A stretch of 64,000 nucleotides of DNA from Glandiceps talaboti. Taxonomy: Eukaryota; Hemichordata; Enteropneusta; Spengelidae. The position numbers and the translations under genes were made by a program. How positions within the stretch are numbered: position 1 is the stretch's first letter; the number at the start of each line of letters is the position of its first letter. The notes beneath the pieces were generated by a model. The model was not told the origin of the DNA, did no database searches, and saw nothing but the letters and a program-made list of their open reading frames with translations. Below, piece after piece: positions 13,581 to 53,518 of the stretch. The stretch is from positions 13,586,908 through 13,650,907 of the forward strand of contig NC_135550.1 of NCBI RefSeq assembly GCF_964340395.1, in the 5' to 3' direction.

Positions 13581-13923
13581 TTAAAGTGGCCATATGGATG
13601 AGGATTTGGAATTTATTTTGAATTTTATAGAACAATGTTATCATGGCTTCCTACTTGAAAAAAACGTGAAACAGCATATACAAATTCCTTGTTTGTAAGA
13701 TAATTGCAAAAGATTAATAAATGCGTAAAATGTTTGTTATTATACATACAATAACAAACTTTTTACACATATTTTAGCTTTTTTTCAATGTATTGAGTAA
13801 CAAACACATATTTTGTCAATGTTGTTTCACATTGATTGTTCAAGTAGGACGCCATGATAACATTGTTCCATAAATGAAAAATCCAAAATAAATTCCAAAT
13901 CCTCATCCATATGGCCACTTTAA
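13581..13923. mobile_element. Foldback element, family A, copy 2 (best preserved)
   Basis: It starts TTAAAGTGGCCATATGGATG and ends CATCCATATGGCCACTTTAA, so each end carries TTAA, which may be the target duplication. The arms of about 170 bp are near-perfect reverse complements. Shared internal phrases include AACAATGTTATCATGGC, TCCTACTTGA and TTTGTTATT around a central TACATAC. Non-coding. Confidence 0.88.
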
Positions 13924-15668
13924 TACTGTTAGGCTAGTCAACATAGAACATGTGGGACAGAGATCACTCCTTGCAGATGATAAAAATCAGGTATATGCTA
14001 GGGAGTCTCACTTTATCCCTATCCTAACACCAATTCCCTTAACTTCCAAATGTGCATCTCTTGTACAGGTGGTCACTCTTCCAAGCTGTGTTGTTAATGT
14101 AGAGTATCCATGGCACAGGACCCACAGTAGTGGGTTTGCATTCAACAGTGTACAACACTGTACAGGGCCTTTAGAACCATTGGTACAAACAAACTTCACA
14201 AACTATTATCTAGGGAGTAATGGCTTAGCAATGATATATGCAACATTTATATGTATATATCATATTTATATGTACAACATCCCCACCAAACCACCAAATG
14301 TCACTGTATTTGCAAAGGTGGGTTTTGACCATCGGCCATTTACATACACGCACTGCCCAACAGTCTAGACACTTTATAATGCCCAGACCACTAGTGAACC
14401 TCTGTTTAGCTAAAAAAAAAATTAAAAATTAAAAAAAAATGCGACATACAGGGTAATTTAGTTTTACATAGTTTATTTGAAAATGAAAATAAAGAGTACA
14501 GTTGCATTGGGCTGATGTCTACTATCTTTGTTTAGTGGGCTGAAATTACCATAGGACCAACATGTGTAGAGGCAAATACTAAAGAATCATCAACTGACTG
14601 TAAACTCAATTCTATGGCACCATTCAACTATCATGTAAAGTACTTGGGAATTCATCACTGTATTTTGTATAGGTGTCACAGACAACAAAGACATTTAGCT
14701 TCCTTAAAGTATGTAAATAAATCAAATCATATCATGTGTGTGTGGGTGGTAGTGATATAGAGATATCCATGTCTCCAAGACTGTCATTTATTTCAAAGTC
14801 ACATCATGAAGGATGTCGGTTTTAGAGCATGTCGCAAACTACTGTTGTGAATTCACTTCTTTCAAATACTCTCTTGGATCCCCCCCCCCCTGTTTCATCG
14901 TCATCCTACCCCACGTATTGTTCTTCGTGTATCATCCAATATTGTACAAGCATTAAATATAATTAAAAATGATGAATTTCTTATAAAAGCAGTAATTATT
15001 TGTGAAAAAGTCTTGTACAGTTTGCTCTTCTGTTCAGAGACCGGAAGTTTCACATTATCAAAACGACTTTACACTTCACATAAGGAAATTCAACTTTGTG
15101 ACGTACGGCAAATTCAACAGGTATTCATGTCTGACAATTTTGGCTCTCTCTCTCAGCAGAACTTTTTCAGCACTTTTTCTTTAACCCTACAGACCCTAAT
15201 ACACTATTTGTACAGTATAGACTTTCCACAATCAATAGGTTGAGGGCTCTCTTCAGAGTACACATATCATACTTTGAGGGCGCCCTTCACAGTATGACCA
15301 CCATTTGAAGGACTTGTAGGTTCAATGCTGTGTGATTCTTTTTAGGAATTGTTTACATTTACCCTGTGGTGCTCATGGCTAGACTACAGACACTGACTGA
15401 TGTAATATTTTGTTTCACTTTTTACACACTTATGGAAAACTCAGAAACTAAAATATGGTAATCAAATTATGAATGTATATAGATTACTTTAATCTATTTT
15501 TGTACAATATTTAAAGGACCCTTCCTTCCCGCCAACAGCCCATTTCTAATTTCACCACAGAGTTGGTGTTTAAGGAAATATAAATATACAGTGCTGAGTG
15601 TTCAGAAAAGTATGTATGATAGGGATCGAATAGTTAACATTTTTTCTCTCTAAATGTTGACATATAAA

Positions 15669-15674
15669 TTTATT
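15669..15674 (-). terminator. Candidate SEC23 polyadenylation signal
   Basis: TTTATT on the plus strand is AATAAA on the minus strand, about 35 nt after the SEC23 stop. It would give a very short 3' UTR. Other sites further left are possible. Confidence 0.4.
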
Positions 15675-15707
15675 TCTGGTTGTTATTGTTTAAAGTTGGT
15701 GGTGGCT

Positions 15708-43569
<27,862 letters not shown>

Positions 43570-45506
43570 TCAAGGCCAAGTTCAAAGTTATATACTGTAC
43601 AGCATAAAATAAACATCTCTTAAAATATCTTTTTAACGCATCCAAACTGTATTGCATGTCAGATTAGGATTAACATTTGGGGTGAAAAAACAGTTGTCAA
43701 CAACAGTGCTACAAAAAGTTGGTCCAGAGGAACGAAATGGTCCCTGTTAGTTCTTATAGACCCCTTGGTGAGATAAAACTAATGGAAATGTGGAATTTAA
43801 TAATTGAAATATGTTCTCAATAATTTATAAGTAACAAACTATTGCTGTAAGGATCAAGTGTTTAATTCAAACTGAATGTAAACCATTTTGATGACTTTCC
43901 TGTCCACAGTGGTACATCATGATACATAGCAGTTACCACAAATCTTGGAGAACCAAACTGTTAATAAGTGTTATTGAAGGTGTGTATATCGTGTTGCCAA
44001 TCTGGTAGCCACTTGAACGTGTCATATTATGGACATCAGTACATCAAATCATGGTATGGCCTAATAACACCTAAATCCTGACTAGGAAGGAATCTGTTAG
44101 TAACACAGGTTATGACGAATAATTATCTCAAATTATATTCATACTTCCCCTTTGCATCTAAATATATTCAAATAATCATGTGCTGAGGTTGATGAATGAT
44201 GTCAGTACATTTGTACATAGTATAATTTGATTATCACAGACCCTACACAAGAGGCTAGATCTGACTTGCTTTAGTAACACATCGGGGAAACCCTGTATGA
44301 CAAATTGGTTCAATGTTCTCTATGCACACATACAAATGTACTTTTGAGACATCAGTCAATATAGACATGTCATTTTGTTAAGAATATAATATGCTGTCAC
44401 ATGATGTTATCATCAATGTAATGAAATTATTATATTCTAAAATTTTGGAAATTTTACTTCTGCAAAGATTGAGTTCTGTCACTAGGACAAGTTAATTATA
44501 ATGTTGACATGGATGGTACGATATTAAATAAACTAAACTTGCAAGTCATTCTTTTTTAAATAAATAATTTTGGTCAAGATCCACACAGTGAAAAGCTTCA
44601 TTATGCTGTTTAAAGGTTGATATGTTTCCTCTTTGTACACAATTTATGTGAAATATGTGCATCGAACATGTTATTTCTGAGGTGTGTAAAGATAACCTCC
44701 CCTTGTTGTCTTCATCATAACGAGTCGATGAAATTATGAAGACAATGTCAAAGTTCAAACTGCTCTGCTCAATCACCTTCCTCTTATCCAAATATTCAGA
44801 CCAAAACCTATAATATTTCAAAGTCACTTGGCATAGACTCAACAAATCTATCACAACACATCAAATCTATATGATATCACATCATTCCTATACGCTAGAA
44901 TGACACTGTGGTAAAAGCAAACCTTGATATGTATATTTCAAATATTACTTCTGTCATAAATTTTGAACCACAGCATACATTTGACAGTAGTATACTAGTA
45001 TTTTCAAGAACTGAACAGGGGAATGTATATCTTATACCTCATCTGGACACATCCTGACCCGCTGTTAGATTCCATACCGATTGATTGTTGAGAGTGTGGT
45101 TGAACCATCGTTGTATGAACATGTAAAATCAACGATAAATTTGAACGACGCGAACACAACACAACGATTTAGCGTACGGTAACATGAACGCACTTTGATA
45201 TAGGTGTAGAAGTTCGTCAAAACTGACATCGTGGCAAACGTTAATCTTAATTTGGGTCTTGCGTGATATGTATCAACGTGGCAGAAGTTGTTGTTGTGAT
45301 GACGTACGTTCTTCGGACGTGTAAGAATTCTGATAACATTGACAAACGCTTATGTCGTCCATTGATCGATCTCTTGTCTTGAGTTCACGCGTACATTTCT
45401 TGACTCGTGTACCATATCGTGGAGAGTAAAATGGTTCTTTACGCTACGAATCTTCTAAAAAGTGGTATAAAATGAAATAAAATTGACTAACTATTGATAT
45501 ACTCAC

Positions 45507-45677
45507 CGTTGATTTCTCAAATGTTTGTCAAAATTAGTAAAAGCAGCGACTATTTATTCTTACCGGCGTCACTTACGAAACCGGAAATACACAATGGCGA
45601 CTGCCACGTAAGGAAACTCCCTCCCACAATTCCAAGTGGTGGTTACTTCCGTCGAATACACGTGACCACTATTCCAG
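45507..45677. promoter_or_regulatory. Probable bidirectional promoter with first exons of SEC23 (minus) and DNPH1 (plus)
   Basis: A compact block richer in CpG than its surroundings holds an ETS-type CCGGAA (45581-45586), a YY1-like AATGGCG (45593-45599) and an E-box CACGTG (45659-45664). On the minus strand a strong donor, AACG then GTGAGT, ends at 45507 (weaker GTAAGT/GTAAGA donors lie at about 45564-45577). This is a candidate 5' UTR exon joining the SEC23 exon at 43561. On the plus strand CCAG then GTAAGA ends at 45677, a candidate 5' UTR exon joining DNPH1 at 47770. A tiny uORF (ATGGCGACTGCCACGTAA) lies on the plus strand. No transcript data are available. Confidence 0.6.
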
Positions 45678-46049
45678 GTAAGAAGTGATAGATCAATCTC
45701 GAAAAGCCGAGGCAATGCTGGAAGTTTTCGGCCAAGTACAGTCAAATGTAATGTGGCATTATACAAATGACAAAAGCTAGGACTATATGTACCTGCATTA
45801 TGAATGTATACATTTACAGTGTGTTTATATTTCTATACCAAATGTCATTCACTCTCGATCATTTTGCTGCACGCTGAGCTAGTACGGTATATGTCACAGG
45901 CACTTGTGACTTACAATGTAACACAAAATTATGAGATAAATATAAAACTGAAAAAAAAGCCAAAAAGTTATGTACATGTATTGTAACTTACCATTACATG
46001 TACTTATTTCACTAAGAATTCCTGCCTGTGTTTTGCTCAACTCAATATT

Positions 46050-46072
46050 GGGGGGGGGGGGGGGGGGGGGGG
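46050..46072 (+). repeat. Poly-G tract (23 G)
   Basis: A run of 23 G followed by ATAAGGGGAGGGG, in the first intron of DNPH1. It could fold as a G-quadruplex and is prone to length change. Confidence 0.85.
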
Positions 46073-47157
46073 ATAAGGGGAGGGGAATAACTTTTTCTAT
46101 TGATAGTTCTCTGTGTTATGTCCTTTAATGTAAAAGTAATAGAGTATGCTGCAAGTGTCTACAGCATGATATTATCAGGTACATGTATAATAGAGAGATT
46201 AAGCTTATGAGAACGAGACGACAGCGAGAAACAGCTTCTCATCAGCATTTAGGTCCTTCCCGTTATGGCAAAAGTGAAAGCAACACTTTTGAGACCTACA
46301 ACTTTGATAACTATTTTCAAGTGACAAATTTTGGCAAACTTAATATGGAGGAAATTCTCTGTTATTAATCTGTAATTAACTGCCCCTCTTCCAGACTAAA
46401 ACAAAGTAATTCAGACAAGACTAAACATGAAAAAGCACAATTGATCGGCAGTCCCGCGGCCAAATCTAGTCTGGTCATCCAATTTACACCCTTGGCTTGA
46501 CGTTTGGTTGTGTACATGCATCTACCAGATATTGCAAGAAAATTGATAGGATGTTGCAATTTTTCATTTACACAAAATATCGATTTTTAAACTGAACGTA
46601 AACTGCCATATAATGACAAATGCAAGCTAGGAGCACTGTCTCATGTCTGACTTGGAACATTTATGTGGTCAGAGATGATAACAGCATATTTTATCAGCTA
46701 TACCATAGGTATTTAAAATGTAGATTTGTAATAGATCCTAGCGGAATCACACACAGTTCTTTACAAATCGAAGTGTTGTTTTTTCAAAATTATTCTCTGA
46801 AATTTGATAGCAAATGGGAGTATAATTACACCAAAATATATTCATTTACTGGTTTCTCGTCAAAAACAAATCACTGCAAGTTTTGATGACGTGTCCTACG
46901 AAACGATGACATATCATTGTCGTCTCATTCTCAGAAACTCTGCTTAACCCAAATCTTTCATTTGCAACATTAACCTTGACCATAGAGGGCGCTATTTATA
47001 GTATTTTTTACAGATTCAAGAAATATATATAACCCATCATAGCCTTTGAATTTTTCATAAAGAAAATTAGAAATTTAAGATCTAGGATTTATATCATAGT
47101 CATTAAAAATGTATGAAAGCAGCAATGGAACAGACTGTGTGACATAGTGGACGTACA

Positions 47158-47215
47158 TTAAAGTGGCCATATGGATAAGAATTGGGTATTTAGTTTTGGC
47201 AATAACTAAGTTAGT
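47158..47215. mobile_element. Solo end of foldback family A
   Basis: TTAAAGTGGCCATATGGATA then AGAATTGGGTATTTAG matches the left arm of the family A copies. The rest of the element and the inverse end are missing. It lies in the first intron of DNPH1. Confidence 0.7.
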
Positions 47216-47777
47216 TATAACTTTGCGAAAAGTGCACCTTTAATAGCCAGTGGCGTTGACTGTGAAGTCACTTGTAGCAGAAAGTGTCTTGTGTTATCTA
47301 AGCCTGTATATACTGCAATGTTTTGTTACATTGTTTAAAAGCTGTCATACCTTCTAGTTTTAGGAGACAAAGCTTAATTGTCTTGATTTCCATTAATAAG
47401 CTGGTATAGTTGAAAGTGTGCACTTGATAACCTCATTGGTCGCAGTGCAACCATTACAACATCAGATTATCATTATTCAAATGAAGTCATTATGTAAATG
47501 TTCATGTATTACTGAGAAATTGACTCAGCAAAGTGTCTGTATGAAGTGGACATGTGATAATTTAAATGTATTTGTGTAAATTTAACATACTTGTGTGTGA
47601 TAACAACTTTTGGGAGTGTGGCAACCTAAATCAGTTTTAACAGTAATCAAGACAAGCTTTGGATATGAGTGCTAGGACTCAGGAGGGTACTACAGCTAGC
47701 AATGTAACTCAATATTGAGTATTAAACACTCTATTTGTTTTCATGTACTTCTCCAAATCAATTTCACAGTGTCAAGA

Positions 47778-50425
47778 ATGAGTCGTAAGATATATTTTTG
47801 TGGGAGCATCCGTGGCGGCCGACAGGACGTTGAACTGTACGCTCGTATAATTAAACAACTTCAAAGTTATGGAACAGTGTTGACAGAACACGTTGGTGGA
47901 CCAATGGAAGTCATTGACAAAGGTACATAATATCTGTAGAGTGTAGAGGGCTGAAGTGCAATACTGCCCTCACAGTTCAATAGTTTGCTTGCAGGGATAT
48001 TGCTCATAAAATCAGCCACACTAAAAAAACATCTTTGTATCAGAGATTGATGAACAAAAGTAATTTTTTTAAAAGCTGTGTTATTGTGATTATTCACACG
48101 CAGGAGAGATCAACAAAAATGATATTCGTCTTTCAATTTCATCTAATATAAAATTTGATAATGATGATATCACATGCAAGCCAAGTTATATGTGTTCACA
48201 CAAAAAATATCTGATTTACACCCTGGTTGTTATTAAAGTCATCACAATGCACATCTGTGGTCCTTGGTATATGAGTCAAAACATTCAAAATAGCCATTAT
48301 TTCTCCCCTCTTTTACTTGAAAGTTAATCATGTGCAGGTACACATATTATTTTCCTGTATTTTTCTTCAGTCAGCCAGTAACACTCCTAACATGCACGAT
48401 TTGTTACCACTCATCTTTGACTTGTAGTGACTAGGCCCCTTAGGTCACTCATATTTCCTCAGCTGAAGAAAAAACCTATCAGGAAATGATCTCTAATATT
48501 ATCCTGCTATCTATGAAGCACAGATTACTTTGCAACTTATGTAGAGAAATAACACTTCAAATCTGATGTCTACAATCCTAAATTCAGTGATTCAATTTTT
48601 TAGCTCTTGAAGAAAAAGGTGACAAATACATCCATGACAGAGATATGGAATGGTTGGAATCATCAGATGGTATGTTTTCAAATCTCTATGATATTTAGAT
48701 AAATCACAGTGTTACGCAGTCTTTGATGTAGCACTTGAAAATGCTGGACAAGTAAAATGTTTTAAAACAGGAGAATTGTTTCATCTTCAGACTGCTAAAG
48801 AGTACAAGTTCGGATCACAAGATTAACTGTACAAAAAGTAGGACTGATTCTGTATTTTTCCACAAACTATATTATGTATTGAGTTCTAAAATTGTAACCA
48901 ATACACACAACATATTTTTTGATAAGATGAGAATTTTTGACTGCAAATTGTCTTGTTCACTCCATGATAGATGGTGCTGTTTACGATGTTATATATATAT
49001 TGGTATTTTACTGCTTAAGTCCAGGAGTTCTGATACAGTGAAATCATTTTGCTAGCAGAGGGCACTTAGAATGGGCAAAGACTAGCAATTCAGATAGACC
49101 CTACACCCTGAAAGGATACATGTTATTCACTTGCAAAAATATTAATACAGCTGGTTTGGACATGATGTTGAACTTGATGGACACAAAAGGATCTATTATT
49201 GACTCTTAGAAATGTATAATTTCCCCAATTCTGTATGTTTCATATATCTAGTCATTATAGCAGAAGTTACCCAGCCATCTTTAGGTGTTGGATATGAGAT
49301 TGGTAGAGCATTTGCCATGGAGAAGAACATTATGTGTCTCTTCAGACCATCCTCAGGAAAATGTAAGTCTGTCTGTCTTCATTCGTAAAAAAACGCTGTT
49401 CATGAGCACTTGAAAATTTGTCTAGTTTTGTTTTACTGAAGTTGAATTGTTCAGTGTATCTCAGGCAGCAATGGATGTATTTCATATGTTTTTTTGCCAT
49501 GTGCCTTTCAATCATATACAGTTGAGAAGAGTTTTGTGATATCAGCGTTACAACCATTGTGTACAGTATATTTCAAAAATCAGTGGATCAGTGAGAAAGG
49601 AGGTAGTTGCAGGTAGACTAGTATAGGATATCATTACATATGCACCTGTAATTACTTGCACCTGCATACGAGTGGTATTTGCTCTGCAGTACCATACCAA
49701 AAACACTTATTGCATACCTACATGCAAATGATATGCAAAATGCAAATGAGGACACAATCATTAGTTCTACATGAAATTGAGTGATCGCATAGTGTCATTT
49801 TTACGAAAATTTGTTGTTTCAGATAAACATATGTAATAATAACAGAACCCCATGCTGCCTGAGTGGGTACTCAGTAGTATTTGCACTCATGCCTGCAGTA
49901 CGTGTTTTTCTGCTGTACTTAAGTTTCACTAGCAATGTCATGAAAGTACGACCGCAGAGAACACTGCAAGCACTCATGCACATACCAGGGTATATAATCC
50001 ATATTTTCTGTTCAAAGACATTAACTTGGCTCGAGTATGGTATAATCTTTGCAAACCCTGACCTATTTTATGGCACTGTTCTTAACGAGCCGTCCCACTT
50101 GAGTGTAGCGGAAGAACTAACAGCTCTGGTTTGCGAGAATAGGTATAATTTCCCTTTGTACATACCGGTACATTTATCTCTTTGTAACACAAGAAATTTA
50201 TCAAAGAATTTGTGTTCATTGTTTAATCAATTTTTCTTCTATGTGTTTTCTTTCATAAACTGAACATCATTAATAAGCCATGCTGACATCTTGTGACATG
50301 TTTTCTCTACTACAGACCTATCAGCTATGATTGGAGGTATGATTGGACGCCCGAACATTGTTATCAAGAACTATGAAGAGAAAGAAGTGCCCGGAATACT
50401 ACAGGAGTATTTTGCCAATATATAG
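47778..50425 (+). CDS. DNPH1: 2'-deoxynucleoside 5'-phosphate N-hydrolase 1 (DNPH1/Rcl)
   Basis: DNPH1 cleaves the N-glycosidic bond of deoxynucleoside 5'-monophosphates and clears modified nucleotides such as hydroxymethyl-dUMP. Exons 47778-47922, 48604-48669, 49252-49362 and 50316-50425 keep frame and give 143 residues. Motifs in order: KIYFCGSIRGGRQD (phosphate and nucleotide loop), YGTVLTEHV, HDRDMEWLESSDV (conserved Asp), VTQPSLGVGYEIGRA (the Glu is the catalytic residue described for rat Rcl), CLFRPSSGK, and SAMIGGMIG near the C-terminus. It is shorter than the human protein (174) because it lacks the N-terminal extension and the acidic tail. An acceptor at 47769 and the promoter block at 45.6 kb imply an upstream non-coding exon. 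Introns contain a solo family A end (47158) and a family B element (48171-48497). Confidence 0.96.
48171..48497. mobile_element. Foldback element, family B, copy 5 with outer flank (DNPH1 intron)
   Basis: Core 48345-48497 with TTTTTCTTCAGTCAGCCAG, a diverged turn, CCCCTTAGGTCACTCATATT and AGCTGAAGAAAAA. The outer flank 48171-48344 shares CAAGCCAAGTTATA and ATGAGTCAAAACATTC with the flanks of copies 3 and 4. It also resembles part of the 128-bp unit at 21.9-22.3 kb. Confidence 0.7.
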
Positions 50426-50750
50426 GTACTAACTGTCCCCTCACAGCAACATATGGCATTGGGAAAAGTAATATCTAACATTCAGTTTAAGATTTGGGCA
50501 TGTGTGTTGTTGGATAAATATGTAACTTATATGACTTTAATCTGTTTTTAACTACAAGAAGCGTGCTCTCTTATAAACAGCAACAATTTTGGTGTAGGTT
50601 AAAATGATATAAGTTCATTTTTTTTACTGAGTTACTACCAATGCATAGTAAGAGATAGGGGAACACCAAACATTGATGTGTGATAAGAAATTGCTGTACG
50701 TCACAGACTATAGAGGGCGCACTGACTATCAGGGTAATGTCAGGGTATGA

Positions 50751-50756
50751 AATAAA
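50751..50756 (+). terminator. Candidate DNPH1 polyadenylation signal
   Basis: AATAAA about 325 nt after the DNPH1 stop codon, the first such signal downstream of it. Confidence 0.45.
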
Positions 50757-53518
50757 GCCTATTAATGAAATCTTCCAGATTGACTTAACCACTTTATTTC
50801 ACTTGTAACTCATACTCAGGATAGGATAAAAGGATCATGTTGTTGAAAATTTCTTCATTATGTACGCATGCACATTTACATGTATAGCCACTGTATCAAG
50901 CAACGCATTGTCACATGGGAGTAATGTTATGACGCAATGTTGACTTTACATAAATTCTCTACATTATGCTCTGAAATCAACTTATTGTTCATGGCCGAAG
51001 AGAAGTTTGATAACAGCATCATCATGATCATTTGCAAGACTCAATGATTTATTTTTCAAAAGGTCTTTACTTTAATATTATGTTTCTCTTCCACTTTTTA
51101 ATTATAAAGGAATGTATTTAGAACTTTGTGAGTTTTTGTCATTGTTTTATATTTATACTTTTTTTAGAAATGTTTTTTTTTAAATACATTGTTCTGCCCA
51201 TGAAATCATGCTTAAATCTGTTGCATACTATTAATACATGTCTCACTTGTCGTTTAGGACAAAAACTCAAAATTTTGCATGTGTCAAAATTGCATTCAGG
51301 ATTATTAATTCATATAATAAAATGGAATTATCACAGGCAGTGCTATTTTCTCTTGTCTTGATGAAATGACAGTCAGAAACTGTGCTGACACACACAAAGA
51401 AAGATGCATGTTCTTTGAAAGAAAGGAAACATATTATAGCTAAGTAACCCAGGGTTAGGGCACATTCGATAACTAACAAAAAGGATCACTTGAATTGCTA
51501 CAAAAACATTTAAAGTAACATCAAACTAAACCTTAAAGTTCTCAATGTGTGCTTTTAATGATAAAAAGTCAGGATTGCTATGTGTACTCTGTGTAGAGGG
51601 TAGTTGAGAAATTACAATCAGGATTGCTGTGTAGAGGGTAATTCTCGCTATCTGCAATACAAATTCTATGCATCGCTAAGGAGTCAAATGGAACGCAGTC
51701 TCGCGACCGCACTTGCATTTGTCGACACCTATACTTCTGGTCGCCTATGTCAATACAAGTGAATGTTTCTTCCAAACAGTTTAATTTGTAACAAATAAGA
51801 TAAACGCACGTTTTAAGCTCATATAATTATGGAGGTGGGAAATATAAATATGTACAGTATCTTTCCATAGCAAAATTACAAGAGATGTCTACAACTGAAA
51901 ATAGGAAAGAAACATTCCTGTGTATTAGCATAGCCGACCGGAAGTGTAGTTGTTGACATTAGAACGCGTTGTCGTGCGACTTTGTTCCATTTGACTCCAC
52001 AGTGATGTGTAGAATTGTATTGCAGAAGTGAGAATTGAGAAACTATAATCATGTAGTTCTGTTGTTCTCAGTGACATCGGGTAAATACGGTAACATTTTC
52101 AGAACATTTGAATTTTAAATCATATGAAACAGTTTCTCTGTAATGTTTTGATTTTAAATCTGCACTCACTGCAACGGGGATATTTGTTTACATCATTTAA
52201 CCAAAGATATATTTCGCAGTTACGTATAAAAAGATATTACATGTAATTAGTTGTCAATATTATCCATAGGTGGTGAAGTGACAAGTTTACAATGTAAATG
52301 TTGAGTGAAAGCGTGGTTTTTGAAATCTGTCACCATGTTAAAAGTGCACTTGTTTGTAACTGTAGTATTTGTTCTTCAATCTTGACAACCACAATTTATT
52401 CACAGAAAAGTGTTAAAATACCAATAATTGGATATTGTACATGTTATTAATCAGTGGTCGGTTTTATCCATAAAGTAATGCAGTAACAAGTTTAAATCTT
52501 GATCATCATCGAGGGCGCTGATTTTAGGGTACATACCAAAAACATCAATTTGATTTGATTTATCATGTATACAGCTGTTAAAAATATGTTCACCCACAGG
52601 TGATTCAGTACTGTTCACGGTGTACAATATTACAAGTAAGTTACTGTATTTATAAGAAGCAATTTAAAAAACAAATGTTCATTGTAGCTAGTAAGGAAGT
52701 ATGGGATATTATTCCAGTATTAAATATACAATCACAAGGTCTGATTACACAGGCTTTATTTACAGCTGTAGCACCGTGTACACCATCACTGTAGAAATGA
52801 CTGACAACTTTTCTACTGTATGTAAAAGTTTTGGTGTGATTCACAATTATTACACTGTACACATGGTTGCCATAGAAATAGTTTGCATCTGTTGTTCTTT
52901 ACACACATTTACCATACCAATGAGAGTTGGTATATCTTTAAAATTACACATGTTCCTCACTGCCATTTTAAGATGTTTATATTTTTTATTTTGATCAATG
53001 TCTTGTGTATCATTTGCTCAATGCCATGTGGTATTTTCTCATCAATAGATTTGTATGATTTCACAAATATATGCATGGTTGTACATTTTTTATATGTAAA
53101 TGTGTATACTTAGCATTATTGTATTAAACACATGTTGTTGAGAGTCATTCATTTAGGTTTTATTTGGTGTGTATGTGTGTGTATTTTTAGTTCCTCGAAG
53201 GAGGGACTAATACAATCAGCTCTGCCTGTCCCTCCACAATAAAAGGGACGATTGCACAATGCCACACAAACTTAATATGAATGAATGTCATTTGTTTAGG
53301 CCAAAACTTTATGAATATACAGGAAAGAAATCTGTCCATGTATTTTTTTTAAATCATTGCATTTTGGGGACTGCATTTGATAAAATATTGGCTTGATACA
53401 CATTGGGAGGCGTCAAGACACTGACCCAGGATTGAAAATCAGCCCTTTAATAGTGGTCTAATTTATCATTTCTACTTTAAGGTTGCATGGTCAATTAATC
53501 CTCATTTCCATGTGACCA
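50757..53518. other. Gene-poor region after DNPH1
   Basis: No protein gene is recognised. It holds the inverted pair at 51.68-52.01 kb and a GAGGGCGC site (52511). A short paired phrase, GGAGGGAC at 53202 and GTCCCTCC at 53229, could form a small hairpin. Open frames of 60-100 codons here are not convincing. Confidence 0.5.
51680..52006. repeat. Inverted pair of about 75-bp arms with an ETS-like motif
   Basis: Left arm 51687-51765: AGTCAAATGGAACGCAGTC, TCGCGAC, CTATACTTCTGGTCGCCTAT. Right arm 51930-52006 in reverse complement: AGTCAAATGGAACAAAGTC, GCACGAC, CTACACTTCCGGTCGGCTAT. The spacer is about 165 bp. The right arm contains CCGGAAGTG, a common core-promoter ETS site. Either an old inverted duplication or a foldback element. 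Confidence 0.7.

Larger units (their letters stand above)
9718..15668. other. Convergent intergenic region between kindlin and SEC23
   Basis: No gene is recognised in these 6 kb. It holds a G run at about 11245-11259, the microsatellite complex at 12.5-12.8 kb, a foldback element at 13581-13923, a C run near 14881-14890 and two GAGGGCGC motifs (13317 and 15276). Part may be an extended kindlin 3' UTR. Two open frames of 128 and 138 codons (11862-12248, 13952-14368) show no recognisable protein. Confidence 0.6.

Noticed and set aside
13952-14368. 138-codon open frame in the intergenic region
   Set aside because: No recognisable domain, no splice or promoter context, and no similarity I can name. 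Left as unsupported.
49811-50263. 150-codon open frame in DNPH1 intron 3
   Set aside because: It lies between two clear exons of DNPH1 and shows no domain. Treated as chance.
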